A DNA stretch of 64,000 bases from Pseudomonas sp. HAR-UPW-AIA-41 (GTDB lineage: Bacteria > Pseudomonadota > Gammaproteobacteria > Pseudomonadales > Pseudomonadaceae). The translations under genes were made by a program, and so were the position numbers. Within the stretch, counting starts at the first letter, position 1. Each line of letters opens with the position of its first letter. Positions 37,812-46,039 of this stretch are shown in pieces. The notes under the pieces are model-generated. The model searched no databases, was not told where the DNA came from, and saw only the letters and a program-made list of their open reading frames with translations. Location: positions 1-64,000 of the forward strand of contig NZ_NSLB01000003.1 of NCBI RefSeq assembly GCF_002304225.1. Direction: 5' to 3'.

Positions 37812-38627
37812 ATGGTTTATAAAGAAATTTCAGAGATTGCTCCAATAAGGCAAGGTGACGTAATCGTAAGTAATGGCGATGGCGGTGTTTGTACTTATGG
37901 GCTTATTATAACTGCTGATTGTGATATAGCTCGAGAGAAGCACAAAAATCACTTTACTTGGGTTGAGTTGGTTTCGGTGTATGAGTACATAAGTTCGATA
38001 TGGGCGTTTGAAGAGGTTGCCAAGAGAAAAGACAAGCCTATAAAAGTCTTGCTTGAGTATGTAAACGGAAAACTTAAAGGGCAAGGGTATGCAGAGGTGT
38101 CCGCAAAAAGGCTTGTAGATTGGATAGTTGAGGTGGGGGTTGAGTTATTTGTGGATAGGGTGCTAGGTGGTGTATGCCCTCCGGATATTCGCAATAAGAT
38201 GGAGGCAGTACACATAGCATGCAGTAATGACCCTTTGTCAGCTATTGATCGATTGCGGTTGTTCTGCGATAAGACTCAAGTGGACTTCTCTGGTGTTCTC
38301 GATAGAGCCAAAAAAGATTTGACAGGGGGCGATGGCGGTTTCCCCGACTTCTTTTTCCTGCCAAAGTTGCCGGGCGCGCTAAGTGGCGGTGCTGTGGCAC
38401 TGTTGAGGAACATATATTCAATACAAAACCAAGAGATTTATGTTAGTGAGTCACAGGCTCGAATCAGCAATCAATCGAAGTGTTTTTATAGGGTGTGTCG
38501 TCTAGAGGATAGAGTTAAATATTCAATAACACAGAAGATAGCCTTTTTGTTCTCAAGGATTGGCATGAGCCCAGAATTTGAATGTCTTGCATCAGAAGCA
38601 GCAAGTCTAGCGATTGAGTTTAAGTAG
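37812..38627 (+). CDS. Islet protein A: unknown, D-C-D motif protein partnered with a helicase
   Basis: This 271-residue soluble protein has no recognised family. The N-terminal 60 residues look beta-rich (IRQGDVIVSNGDGG, CTYGLIITADCDIAREKH) and include an Asp-Cys-Asp triplet at about 36-38. The middle is helical. The C-terminus (about 226-256) has RVCRLEDRVKYSITQK followed by FLFSRIGMSPEF. A CDI/CDL-type pocket plus an R-L...F-x-R-I-G tail recalls a group of uncharacterised proteins found beside defence genes, but this is memory, not a search result. No nuclease, kinase or membrane signature is visible. The ATG at 37812 is preferred; a TTG at 37800 is possible. Codons are strikingly AT-rich. 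The helicase gene starts 9 bases after its stop. Confidence 0.8.
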   Translation: MVYKEISEIAPIRQGDVIVSNGDGGVCTYGLIITADCDIAREKHKNHFTWVELVSVYEYISSIWAFEEVAKRKDKPIKVLLEYVNGKLKGQGYAEVSAKRLVDWIVEVGVELFVDRVLGGVCPPDIRNKMEAVHIACSNDPLSAIDRLRLFCDKTQVDFSGVLDRAKKDLTGGDGGFPDFFFLPKLPGALSGGAVALLRNIYSIQNQEIYVSESQARISNQSKCFYRVCRLEDRVKYSITQKIAFLFSRIGMSPEFECLASEAASLAIEFK

Positions 38628-38636
38628 GGGAAGAGA

Positions 38637-40859
38637 ATGGATATCAAAGCTTTAGTTGTTGAGCAGGGAGCGCTTTCTATATTGGACTCTGCCATGATTG
38701 ATGATGACTGGTTCAATAACTATGAGCTTCCACCGGGGATTGCTGAGCTAAGACGAATTCAGATTGGAGAGTGTGTTTATATATTAAGTGATGGTGCGGA
38801 TGAGAATAGCGGGCTTCTAGTTGTAAAGTCTGGTGATGGGGGGGTGTTTGGCTCAGGTATTGGACGTAGTCAAATATTTGAAAGGGTGATTCGCGTCGCG
38901 CTTCGTCAATTTGACAGGGGGATTTCTATACCTGTTCAATGGCAAGCGTTTAATGATGGTGCATTAATAAGTGTATATGCAACAAACATATCAAGAAAAA
39001 GCAATGTAAGGATAAGCTTCGATAGATCTCCTGATGAGTCTGATAATATTTATGCGTACACAGTAACAGATGGGCCAAGATCTCTTAGGGATATTCCGGC
39101 AGACTATGATGCTTACAGGTTCGCAGTAGATAAATATATTGATGCACTGCTAGCTGAGTCGGTTGCACCTCCTGCGGCAAACGCTGGGAATTATGGGATA
39201 GTTTTAAGTAAGCCGCTAGGCAGTTATGTGGCTAATCCAGGGCTTTATAAGGATTGGGTTGAAAGACTCCTGACTGATGAGCAACTTAGATTTGTTAACA
39301 GCAATACGGATGCGCCTATTCGCTTGAGAGGAGCGGCGGGCACAGGTAAAACACAAGCGATGGTCATCAAGTGTCTTAAAGAACTTTACGATGACGCAGA
39401 TCAGGGAGGGGATAAAACGTTCCTATTTTTGACGCATAGTTCGGCATTGGCACATGAGGTTGTGAGGGGGATGTTATATGCCCTTGATCCGAGTGGCCGG
39501 TGGAGTGAGTTGAAAAACTCAAATGGCGATAATAAGTTAGTGATAGGAACGCTTTACGAAATTGCCCAAGATAAGCTTGGATATCAAGATAAGGGGCTAA
39601 GGCCTATAGCTACGGATGGGATAGAGGGGCGGGAGCTCCAAAGGATTATAATTCAAGAATTATTAGAGCTCGCGGTTAATGACCCTTATATTAATATCGA
39701 GCTTTTAAGCAGCTGTCCTGAGTTGAGGTCTAGGCTTTTAGATGAAAAGCAACGTCCAGCTTTGACTGAGGAGATAGTGAACGAGTTTGCCTGTGTACTA
39801 GATCCTGAAAATATTAGGAAGGGCACTAAAGAGGCCGCCGCTTATATAGAATCCGCCAGAGATAGATGGCAAATGCAATTAGTTGGTAAAAATGAAAGGC
39901 GAGTGATACTTGAGATCTATGAGAGTTATAGAAACAGGCTCAGAAAGGAGAATTTCTTTAGCCTGGATCAGATGATTGTTGATTTTTGTCGATACTTGAA
40001 TACTTATGAGTGGGATCAGCTTAGGGATAGGGATGGGTTTGATCAAATATATGTTGATGAATATCATTATTTTACAAAAATTGAGGCAATGACTTTCCAG
40101 TCTCTGTTCAAGAGATGCTCATGTGTAGATGGTCGCTGGCCAATAATTATGGCCTACGACTTGAAGCAAAGTGTAACGGATTCAGCTATTTCAGGTGGCT
40201 TGGGTAGGTTTGTTAATCCGGGTGTTGGTGCCTCTATTGCTATGGATTTGAACACGGTGTTTAGGTACACGCCACAAATAGCAAATTTCTTGGCTGCAAT
40301 TGACGGAGCATTTCCTGCGATGGACCTAGAGGGCGAATTCAGCAATTACGCCGCTACGTCAGCTATAGATGATGGGCCTCTGCCAGTGCATAAGCTTTAT
40401 CGTACCGATACAGATTTGATTGATGATGTATTTGATAAGGCACAGAGAGCTGCTGCAGGATCTCCAGAAGGTGGGCGCCAAGTTGCAGTATTGTGTCTCA
40501 ATCCGGAGATGTATGAGAAGTATCTAGAGGTTGGGAGAATTAAAAAATACTACACTCCTATAAATTCAAGGGAAGACATGAAGGAACTTAGGTATGCTAA
40601 GAAAAAATGCATATTTAGTATTCCTGAGTATGTTGCGGGTTTGCAGTTTGAGAGTGTTTTTTTACTTCATGCTGATGAGGTTGATATGTCTAGTGAGTAT
40701 ATTGGTGAGGGTGCTAAGAGAAGATATATATCCCGTTTTTACGTAGGGGCAAGCCGAGCAATTAAGAATCTTTATATTTCTAGCTCCAGTGAGCGTGGTG
40801 GGGCCGGGAATATTCTCAATGCACCATTTTCAAATGGATCCCTAGAAAGAATTGAATAG
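38637..40859 (+). CDS. Islet protein B: UvrD-like superfamily 1 helicase with novel N-terminal domain
   Basis: A 740-residue protein. The first 215 or so residues match nothing I recognise. Then SF1A helicase motifs appear in order: Q-motif LLTDEQLRFVNS, motif I GAAGTGKT (K238), Ia FLFLTHSSALAHEV, II IYVDEYHYF (D474-E475), III MAYDLKQS, IV NTVFRYTPQIANFL, V AGLQFESVFLLHADE, VI FYVGASRAIKNLYI (catalytic Arg near R700-R707). All ATPase residues are present, so it should be an active DNA or RNA translocase. It lacks a nuclease domain and is shorter than UvrD outside the core. The ATG at 38637 follows GGGGAAGAGA. Low GC matches protein A, implying joint acquisition. Gabija's GajB is a UvrD-like helicase, but its partner is a TOPRIM nuclease, unlike protein A. 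Confidence 0.9.
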   Translation: MDIKALVVEQGALSILDSAMIDDDWFNNYELPPGIAELRRIQIGECVYILSDGADENSGLLVVKSGDGGVFGSGIGRSQIFERVIRVALRQFDRGISIPVQWQAFNDGALISVYATNISRKSNVRISFDRSPDESDNIYAYTVTDGPRSLRDIPADYDAYRFAVDKYIDALLAESVAPPAANAGNYGIVLSKPLGSYVANPGLYKDWVERLLTDEQLRFVNSNTDAPIRLRGAAGTGKTQAMVIKCLKELYDDADQGGDKTFLFLTHSSALAHEVVRGMLYALDPSGRWSELKNSNGDNKLVIGTLYEIAQDKLGYQDKGLRPIATDGIEGRELQRIIIQELLELAVNDPYINIELLSSCPELRSRLLDEKQRPALTEEIVNEFACVLDPENIRKGTKEAAAYIESARDRWQMQLVGKNERRVILEIYESYRNRLRKENFFSLDQMIVDFCRYLNTYEWDQLRDRDGFDQIYVDEYHYFTKIEAMTFQSLFKRCSCVDGRWPIIMAYDLKQSVTDSAISGGLGRFVNPGVGASIAMDLNTVFRYTPQIANFLAAIDGAFPAMDLEGEFSNYAATSAIDDGPLPVHKLYRTDTDLIDDVFDKAQRAAAGSPEGGRQVAVLCLNPEMYEKYLEVGRIKKYYTPINSREDMKELRYAKKKCIFSIPEYVAGLQFESVFLLHADEVDMSSEYIGEGAKRRYISRFYVGASRAIKNLYISSSSERGGAGNILNAPFSNGSLERIE

Positions 40860-40883
40860 GGCATATATGTACTTATAAAAACA

Positions 40884-40911
40884 AAAAGGCCCGTCATTCG
40901 ACGGGCCTTTT
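40884..40911. terminator. Bidirectional terminator between the islet and the PuuD-like gene
   Basis: A perfect 12-bp stem (40884-40895 with 40900-40911) with loop ATTC has A-rich sequence on the left and T-rich sequence on the right. It can stop both the rightward helicase transcript and the leftward PuuD-like transcript. It also marks the right edge of the AT-rich islet. Confidence 0.88.
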
Positions 40912-40938
40912 GTTTAACGCTCAGGCGCACTTCTCGCC

Positions 40939-41724
40939 TCAGGCCATCGCCACAGCCTCTTTCCTCCGCTCAGACTTTTTTGCCTGATACGCCCTCGCCG
41001 CATCATGGAACGCCTGCAACAGCGCGTTGTACTGCGCGTTCTCCCAGTAGCGGTATTCGGGATGCCACTGCACCCCCATGGCAAACGCCTTGGCGCCTTT
41101 CACGCTGACCGCCTCGATCTGCCCGTCCTCACACACAGCCTCCACCTGCAGGCCCTCGCCCAGTCGGTCGATGCCCTGACCGTGCAGCGAGTTCACCTTC
41201 ATCTCGCTGGCGCCGATGATGCGCTGCAGCAGGCCACCCTCGGTCAGCTTCACGGTATGAATCGGGCCGTAGGCCACGTCGTCCGGCACGTCCTTCACCT
41301 CTCGGTGATCGAGGCGGCCTTCGACGTTGTGTACTTCGCGGTGCAGGGTGCCGCCGTGCAGGACGTTGAGTTCCTGCACGCCACGGCAGATGCCGAGGAA
41401 GGGGATGCCACGGTCGATGCAGGCGCGCATCAGGCGCAGTACGGTGGCGTCGCGGGGTTTGTCCGCCAGGCCGAGACCGGGATGCTCGTCGCCGTAGAAG
41501 CTGGGGTGCACGTTGGACAGCGAGCCGCCGAACATGATGCCGGAGACGCTGTCGAGCACGGTGTCCATGTCCAGGTCATCGCCAAAGGCCGGGATCATCA
41601 GCGGGAAGGCGCCGTAGCCGGTGACGGACTGGATGTATTTCTCGCCCACCAGGTGGAACCAGCCGATGTCGCGGTCAGTCAGCTGCCAGCGGCACAGGGG
41701 GAGACCAATCATGGGTTTGTTCAT
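40939..41724 (-). CDS. Gamma-glutamyl-GABA hydrolase-like class I glutamine amidotransferase (PuuD/SpuA type)
   Basis: A 261-residue cytoplasmic hydrolase. The nucleophile elbow GICRGVQELN puts the catalytic cysteine at C113, and WHPEY supplies H221 and E223. The N-terminus KPMIGLPLCRWQLTDRDIGWFH and the FGGSLSNVHPSFYG loop are typical of PuuD/SpuA, which frees GABA or related amines from gamma-glutamyl conjugates in polyamine degradation. The start at 41724 is preceded by GAAGAGGA, further upstream than ideal. The frame is open further upstream but without homology. It shares strand with bauC-bauA, and the two are separated by a structured 246-base spacer. Confidence 0.9.
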   Translation of the reverse strand: MNKPMIGLPLCRWQLTDRDIGWFHLVGEKYIQSVTGYGAFPLMIPAFGDDLDMDTVLDSVSGIMFGGSLSNVHPSFYGDEHPGLGLADKPRDATVLRLMRACIDRGIPFLGICRGVQELNVLHGGTLHREVHNVEGRLDHREVKDVPDDVAYGPIHTVKLTEGGLLQRIIGASEMKVNSLHGQGIDRLGEGLQVEAVCEDGQIEAVSVKGAKAFAMGVQWHPEYRYWENAQYNALLQAFHDAARAYQAKKSERRKEAVAMA

Positions 41725-41761
41725 TGCAGGGAAGTCCTCTTCTGTTGATTGAAGTGGGCTG

Positions 41762-41817
41762 CCCTTGGGAGAGCGGGCTTGCCGGTCACGTTGGCCGTGA
41801 ACCCGCTCACCCAAGGG
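41762..41817 (-). promoter_or_regulatory. Large hairpin in the leader of the PuuD-like gene
   Basis: Two 16-base arms (41762-41777 and 41802-41817) pair with a single mismatch. Inside the loop a further TCACG/CGTGA pairing (41786-41790 with 41796-41800) extends the fold. On the minus strand it would begin about 38 bases before the start codon. No U-tract follows, so it is not an intrinsic terminator. It could be an RNA-stability or translation-control element, or a protein-bound palindrome. Confidence 0.6.
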
Positions 41818-41934
41818 GTGCCGTAACCGGTGGAACCGGGTCACTGCACCAACGCCGCGCCCGCGCGGCTGGTTTACTGCGTACATCGGTTTTGCTGGGC
41901 CACAGGCGCCGGTACAAAACCGCTTGATGCACAA

Positions 41935-41958
41935 AGGGCTGATCCTGCGATCAGCCCT
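41935..41958 (-). terminator. Terminator of the bauA-bauC transcript
   Basis: A perfect 10-bp stem (41935-41944 with 41949-41958), loop CTGC, lies 12 bases past the bauC stop. It is followed on the minus strand by a short TTTGTG tract. A further 8-bp stem (41887-41894 with 41915-41922) lies beyond it. Confidence 0.72.
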
Positions 41959-41970
41959 CTGGTTTTCAGC

Positions 41971-43467
41971 TTAGCCGTTGCTCGGGAAGGCGAACTGCGC
42001 GGCCTCGTGGGAGGCGCGCTGCGGCCAGCGCTGGGTGATGGTCTTGCGCTTGGTGTAGAAGCGCACGCCGTCCGGGCCGTAGGCATGCAGGTCGCCGAAC
42101 AGCGAGCGCTTCCAGCCGCCGAAGCTGTGGTAGCTGACCGGTACCGGCAGCGGTACGTTGACGCCGACCATGCCCACTTCGATTTCGTCGCAGAACAGGC
42201 GGGCGGCTTCGCCGTCACGGGTGAACAGGCAGGTGCCGTTGCCGTATTCGTGGTCGTTGATCAGCTTCATGGCCTGTTCCAGGCTGCCGACGCGGACGAT
42301 GCACAGCACCGGGCCGAAGATTTCTTCGCGGTAGATGGTCATGTCCGGGGTGACCTGATCGAACAGGGTGCCGCCGACGAAGAAGCCGGATTCACAGCCC
42401 GGTACGACCAGCGAGCGACCATCGACCACCAGCTTGGCGCCTTGCTCGACGCCGGCGTCGATGTAGCCTTTGACCTTGTCGCGTGCCGCGCCGGTTACCA
42501 GCGGGCCCATGTCGAGGCCGCAGGAGGTGCCGGCGCCGACTTTCAGGGCCTGGATTTTCGGTACCAGTTTTTCCACAAGGGCATCAGCTACGTGGTCACC
42601 CACGGCGACGACCACGGAGATGGCCATGCAGCGCTCGCCGCAGGAGCCGTAGGCAGCACCCATCAGGGCGTTGACGGTGTTGTCTAGGTCGGCGTCCGGC
42701 AGAACCACGGCGTGGTTCTTGGCGCCACCGAGGGCCTGCACGCGCTTACCGCGACGGTTGGCTTCGGTGTAGATGTATTCGGCGATCGGGGTGGAGCCGA
42801 CGAAGCTGATGGCTTTGACTTCGGGGGCTTCGATCAGGGCGTCCACGGCGGCCTTGTCACCGTTGATGACGTTGAGCACGCCCTTGGGCAGGCCGGCTTC
42901 GTGCAGCAGTTCGGCGATGTACAGGGTGGAGCTCGGGTCGCGCTCGGACGGCTTGAGGATGAAGCAGTTGCCGCAGACGATGGCCAGCGGGTACATCCAC
43001 AGCGGCACCATGGCCGGGAAGTTGAACGGGGTGATGCCGGCAACCACGCCCAGCGGCTGATGGTCGGACCAGCTGTCGATGTTCGGGCCGACGTTGCGGT
43101 TGTATTCGCCTTTCAGCAGTTCCGGCGCGCCACAGGCGTACTCGACGTTTTCGATGCCGCGCTGCAGTTCGCCCACGGCGTCTTCGAGGGTCTTGCCGTG
43201 CTCTTCGCTGATCATCGCGGCGATCTTGTCCTTGTTGGCTTCTAGCAGTTGCTTGAAGCGGAACATGACCTGGGCGCGCTTGGCCGGCGGGGTGTTGCGC
43301 CAGGCCGGGAAGGCGGCCTTGGCGGAGTCGATGGCGAGCTGGATGGTGGCGGCGTCGGCCAGTTCGACCTGGCGGATGGCCTCACCCATGGACGGGTTGA
43401 AGACCGGGGTGGTGCGGCCGCTGCGGAAAACGATTTCGCCGTTGATCAGGTGGGCGATGGTGCTCAT
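41971..43467 (-). CDS. bauC: CoA-acylating malonate/methylmalonate-semialdehyde dehydrogenase
   Basis: A 498-residue aldehyde dehydrogenase. The NAD-binding ITPFNFPAMVPLWM and SFVGSTPIAEYIY motifs and the catalytic cysteine C280 in GSCGERCMA are those of the MmsA/IolA branch, which forms acyl-CoA from the semialdehyde without the general-base glutamate of other ALDHs. Next to bauA it fits BauC, oxidising malonate semialdehyde from beta-alanine to acetyl-CoA. Valine or inositol catabolism (MmsA) is the alternative. The ATG at 43467 is preferred to one 15 bases upstream, because the conserved N-terminus MSTIAHLING starts there and a GAGAGATAAC site precedes it. Confidence 0.9.
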   Translation of the reverse strand: MSTIAHLINGEIVFRSGRTTPVFNPSMGEAIRQVELADAATIQLAIDSAKAAFPAWRNTPPAKRAQVMFRFKQLLEANKDKIAAMISEEHGKTLEDAVGELQRGIENVEYACGAPELLKGEYNRNVGPNIDSWSDHQPLGVVAGITPFNFPAMVPLWMYPLAIVCGNCFILKPSERDPSSTLYIAELLHEAGLPKGVLNVINGDKAAVDALIEAPEVKAISFVGSTPIAEYIYTEANRRGKRVQALGGAKNHAVVLPDADLDNTVNALMGAAYGSCGERCMAISVVVAVGDHVADALVEKLVPKIQALKVGAGTSCGLDMGPLVTGAARDKVKGYIDAGVEQGAKLVVDGRSLVVPGCESGFFVGGTLFDQVTPDMTIYREEIFGPVLCIVRVGSLEQAMKLINDHEYGNGTCLFTRDGEAARLFCDEIEVGMVGVNVPLPVPVSYHSFGGWKRSLFGDLHAYGPDGVRFYTKRKTITQRWPQRASHEAAQFAFPSNG

Positions 43468-43532
43468 GGTGTTATCTCTCAATGTGAATTCGGTTCAGAC
43501 CCTGCTCCCGGCGGGAACAGGGTGGCAGCGGA

Positions 43533-44876
43533 TCAGTCGAGGGTGTTCAGCACGTCGCCGACGGCATTGAACAGGCTGTCGAGCTGCTCGGGCTTGGTGT
43601 TGAAGGTCGGGCCGAACTGCAGGGTGTCGCCGCCGAAGCGCACGTAGAAACCGGCCTTCCACAGTTTGATGCCGGCCTCGAACGGGCGGATTACCGGGTC
43701 GCCGTCACGCGGGGTCAGCTGCAGGGCACCGGCCAGACCGCAGTTGCGGATGTCGACCACGTGCTTGCTGCCTTTGAGGCTGTGCAGTTTTTCCTCGAAC
43801 ACCGGCGCCAGGGCGGCGGACTGCTCGATCAGGTTGTCGCGGGCCAGCAGCTCCAGGGTCGCCAGGCCGGCGGCGCAGGCAACCGGGTGGCCGGAGTAGG
43901 TGTAGCCGTGGCCGAACTCGACCATGTGCTCCGGAGTCGGCTGCTGCATGAAGGTGTTGTAGATCTCGCTGGAGGCGATCACTGCGCCCAGCGGGATGGC
44001 ACCGTTGGTGACCTGCTTGGCGGTGTTCATGATGTCCGGGGTCACGCCGAAGTATTCGGCACCGGTCCATTTACCCATGCGCCCAAACGCCGTGATCACT
44101 TCGTCGAAGATCAGCAGGATGTTGTGCTGGGTGCAGATCTCGCGCAGGCGCTGCAGGTAGCCCTTGGGCGGCACGATCACACCGGCGGAACCGGACATCG
44201 GCTCGACGATCACGGCGGCGATGTTGGACGCATCATGCAGTTCGATCAGCTTGAGCAGCTCGTTGGCCAGCTCCACGCCACCGGTTTCGGCCATGCCCTT
44301 GGTGAAGGCCAGGTGTGGCTGCAGGGTGTGCGGCAGGTGGTCGGCGTCCATCATCTGGCCGAACATCTTGCGGTTGCCGCCGATGCCGCCGAGGCTGGTG
44401 CCGGCGATGTTCACGCCGTGGTAGCCACGGGCACGGCCGATGAACTTGGTCTTGCTCGGCTGGCCCTTCAGGCGCCAGTAGGCACGCGCCATCTTCACGG
44501 CGGTGTCGGCGCACTCGGAGCCCGAACCGGTGTAGAACACGTGGTCGAGGCCGGCCGGGGTCAGCTCGGTGATCTTCTCGGCCAGCAGGTAGGACAGCGG
44601 GTGGCCGTACTGGAAGCCCGGAGCGTAGTCGAGGGTGCCCAGCTGGCGGGCGACCGCTTCCTGAATCTCGGTGCGGTTGTGGCCGGCGCCACAGGTCCAC
44701 AGGCCCGACAGGCTGTCGAACACGCGACGGCCCTTGTCGTCGATGAAGTAGTTGCCTTCGGCCCCGACAATGATGCGCGGATCGCGCTTGAAGTTGCGGT
44801 TGGCGGAGAACGGCATCCAGTGAGCGTCGAGCTTCAGCTGGTTGGCAAGGGACGGGGCAGTTTCAGGCAGGGTCAT
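43533..44876 (-). CDS. bauA: Beta-alanine:pyruvate aminotransferase (omega-amino acid transaminase)
   Basis: A 447-residue class III PLP transaminase. The cofactor residues are D258 in LLIFDEVITAFGR and K287 in MNTAKQVTNGAIPLGAV. LDAHWMPFSANRNFK at the N-terminus and YTGSGSECADTAVKMARAYW are typical of omega-amino acid:pyruvate transaminases. It converts beta-alanine plus pyruvate to malonate semialdehyde plus alanine, feeding bauC 65 bases downstream. It is divergent from the LysR regulator, with a palindrome in the shared promoter region. Confidence 0.95.
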   Translation of the reverse strand: MTLPETAPSLANQLKLDAHWMPFSANRNFKRDPRIIVGAEGNYFIDDKGRRVFDSLSGLWTCGAGHNRTEIQEAVARQLGTLDYAPGFQYGHPLSYLLAEKITELTPAGLDHVFYTGSGSECADTAVKMARAYWRLKGQPSKTKFIGRARGYHGVNIAGTSLGGIGGNRKMFGQMMDADHLPHTLQPHLAFTKGMAETGGVELANELLKLIELHDASNIAAVIVEPMSGSAGVIVPPKGYLQRLREICTQHNILLIFDEVITAFGRMGKWTGAEYFGVTPDIMNTAKQVTNGAIPLGAVIASSEIYNTFMQQPTPEHMVEFGHGYTYSGHPVACAAGLATLELLARDNLIEQSAALAPVFEEKLHSLKGSKHVVDIRNCGLAGALQLTPRDGDPVIRPFEAGIKLWKAGFYVRFGGDTLQFGPTFNTKPEQLDSLFNAVGDVLNTLD

Positions 44877-44964
44877 GGCTCTTATCTCGCACAGGCGATG
44901 TGTTCTGCATGGGACGGCCGGGCCGTTCCACGGGTTGCAGCTAAGTTGCCAGAGGCCTAAAGTC

Positions 44965-44984
44965 TGGAAAATCCGACTTTTCCA
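44965..44984. promoter_or_regulatory. Palindromic operator candidate between bauA and bauR
   Basis: TGGAAAA and TTTTCCA are separated by 6 bases, a perfect 7-bp inverted repeat. It is nested with a second one (AAAGTC at 44959-44964 and GACTTT at 44975-44980). The site lies 38 bases upstream of bauR and 88 upstream of bauA, where LysR-type regulators usually bind to control the divergent gene and themselves. Confidence 0.65.
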
Positions 44985-45022
44985 ATCTTAAGTTTCGATT
45001 TCATCAAACTAAGCGAGCCGCC

Positions 45023-45943
45023 ATGAGCACCCGCAGAACCGATCCGCTGGCCCAGGTCAGCGACTTTGAAATCCGCCTGCTGCGTATCTTCCGCAGCGTG
45101 GTCGAGTGCGGTGGCTTCTCCGCCGCCGAGAGCGTGCTTGGCATCGGCCGCTCGGCCATCAGCCTGCACATGAGCGATCTGGAACAGCGCCTCGGTCTGC
45201 GCCTGTGCCAGCGCGGTCGCGCCGGTTTCGCCCTGACTGAGGAAGGCCGCGAGGTGTATCAGTCGACCCTGCAGCTGCTGGGCGCCATCGAGAGCTTCCG
45301 CAGCGAGGTCAACGGCCTGCACCGCAACCTGCGCGGCGAGCTGAACATCGGCCTGACCGACAACCTGGTGACGGTACCGCACATGCGCATCACCAACGCC
45401 CTGGCCCAGCTCAAGCAGCAGGGGCCGGATGTGCAGATCAATATCCGCATGACCCCGCCGGGCGAGGTGGAGCAGGGCGTGCTCGGCGGCAGCCTGCACG
45501 TGGGCGTGGTGCCGCAGGTGGGCGCGCTCTCCGGGCTGGAGTATCAGAGCCTGTACAGCGAGCGTTCGCTGCTCTACTGCGCGGTGGGGCATCCGCTGTT
45601 CTATGCCGCCGACGACAGCCTGGACGACGCGCGCTTGGATGCGCAGGACGCCATCTCCCCGACCTTCCGCCTGCCGGCCGAGGTTCAGGCGCACTACCAG
45701 CGGCTCAATTGCACGGCCAGTGCCAGCGACCGCGAGGGCGTGGCCTTCCTGCTGCTGACCGGGCGTTACATCGGCTATCTGGCGGATCACTACGCCGAAG
45801 CCTGGGTCACCCAGGGCCGCCTGCGTGCCCTGAAGCCGACTCAGCGCTTCTATGACGTGAACATGGCCGCCGTGACCCGCAAGGGTCGCCGGCCCAATCT
45901 GGTGCTGGAGGCGTTTCTCGAGGCACTGGGCAGTAGCCGCTGA
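45023..45943 (+). CDS. bauR: LysR-family regulator of beta-alanine catabolism (BauR-like)
   Basis: A 306-residue LysR regulator. The winged helix (about 14-73) has FEIRLLRIFRSVVECGGFSAAESVLGIGRSAISLHMSDLEQRLG. The rest is an effector-binding domain. Its divergent position opposite bauA, with a palindrome in between, supports a BauR role, activating bauA/bauC in response to beta-alanine. That role is known for P. aeruginosa BauR and is inferred here from synteny. The ATG at 45023 follows AAGCGAG. Confidence 0.85.
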   Translation: MSTRRTDPLAQVSDFEIRLLRIFRSVVECGGFSAAESVLGIGRSAISLHMSDLEQRLGLRLCQRGRAGFALTEEGREVYQSTLQLLGAIESFRSEVNGLHRNLRGELNIGLTDNLVTVPHMRITNALAQLKQQGPDVQINIRMTPPGEVEQGVLGGSLHVGVVPQVGALSGLEYQSLYSERSLLYCAVGHPLFYAADDSLDDARLDAQDAISPTFRLPAEVQAHYQRLNCTASASDREGVAFLLLTGRYIGYLADHYAEAWVTQGRLRALKPTQRFYDVNMAAVTRKGRRPNLVLEAFLEALGSSR

Positions 45944-46039
45944 TGGCGCTGCGATCGTCGGGAAAACAGCCTTAAGAACGGCTTACTTTCTCTGGTGCGT
46001 ATCGCCATCCACGGTCCCTGAGCGAGGGGAGAGTCACTG

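Noticed and set aside
37812..40859. Calling the islet a Gabija or Hachiman system
   Set aside because: The helicase resembles GajB in class only; the partner lacks OLD ATPase/TOPRIM motifs and shows no DUF1837 pattern. No known name fits.
43533..44876. Treating bauA as a class III ornithine or GABA aminotransferase
   Set aside because: The N-terminal LDAHWMPFSANRNFK block and the pairing with a CoA-acylating semialdehyde dehydrogenase and divergent LysR gene favour beta-alanine:pyruvate transaminase.
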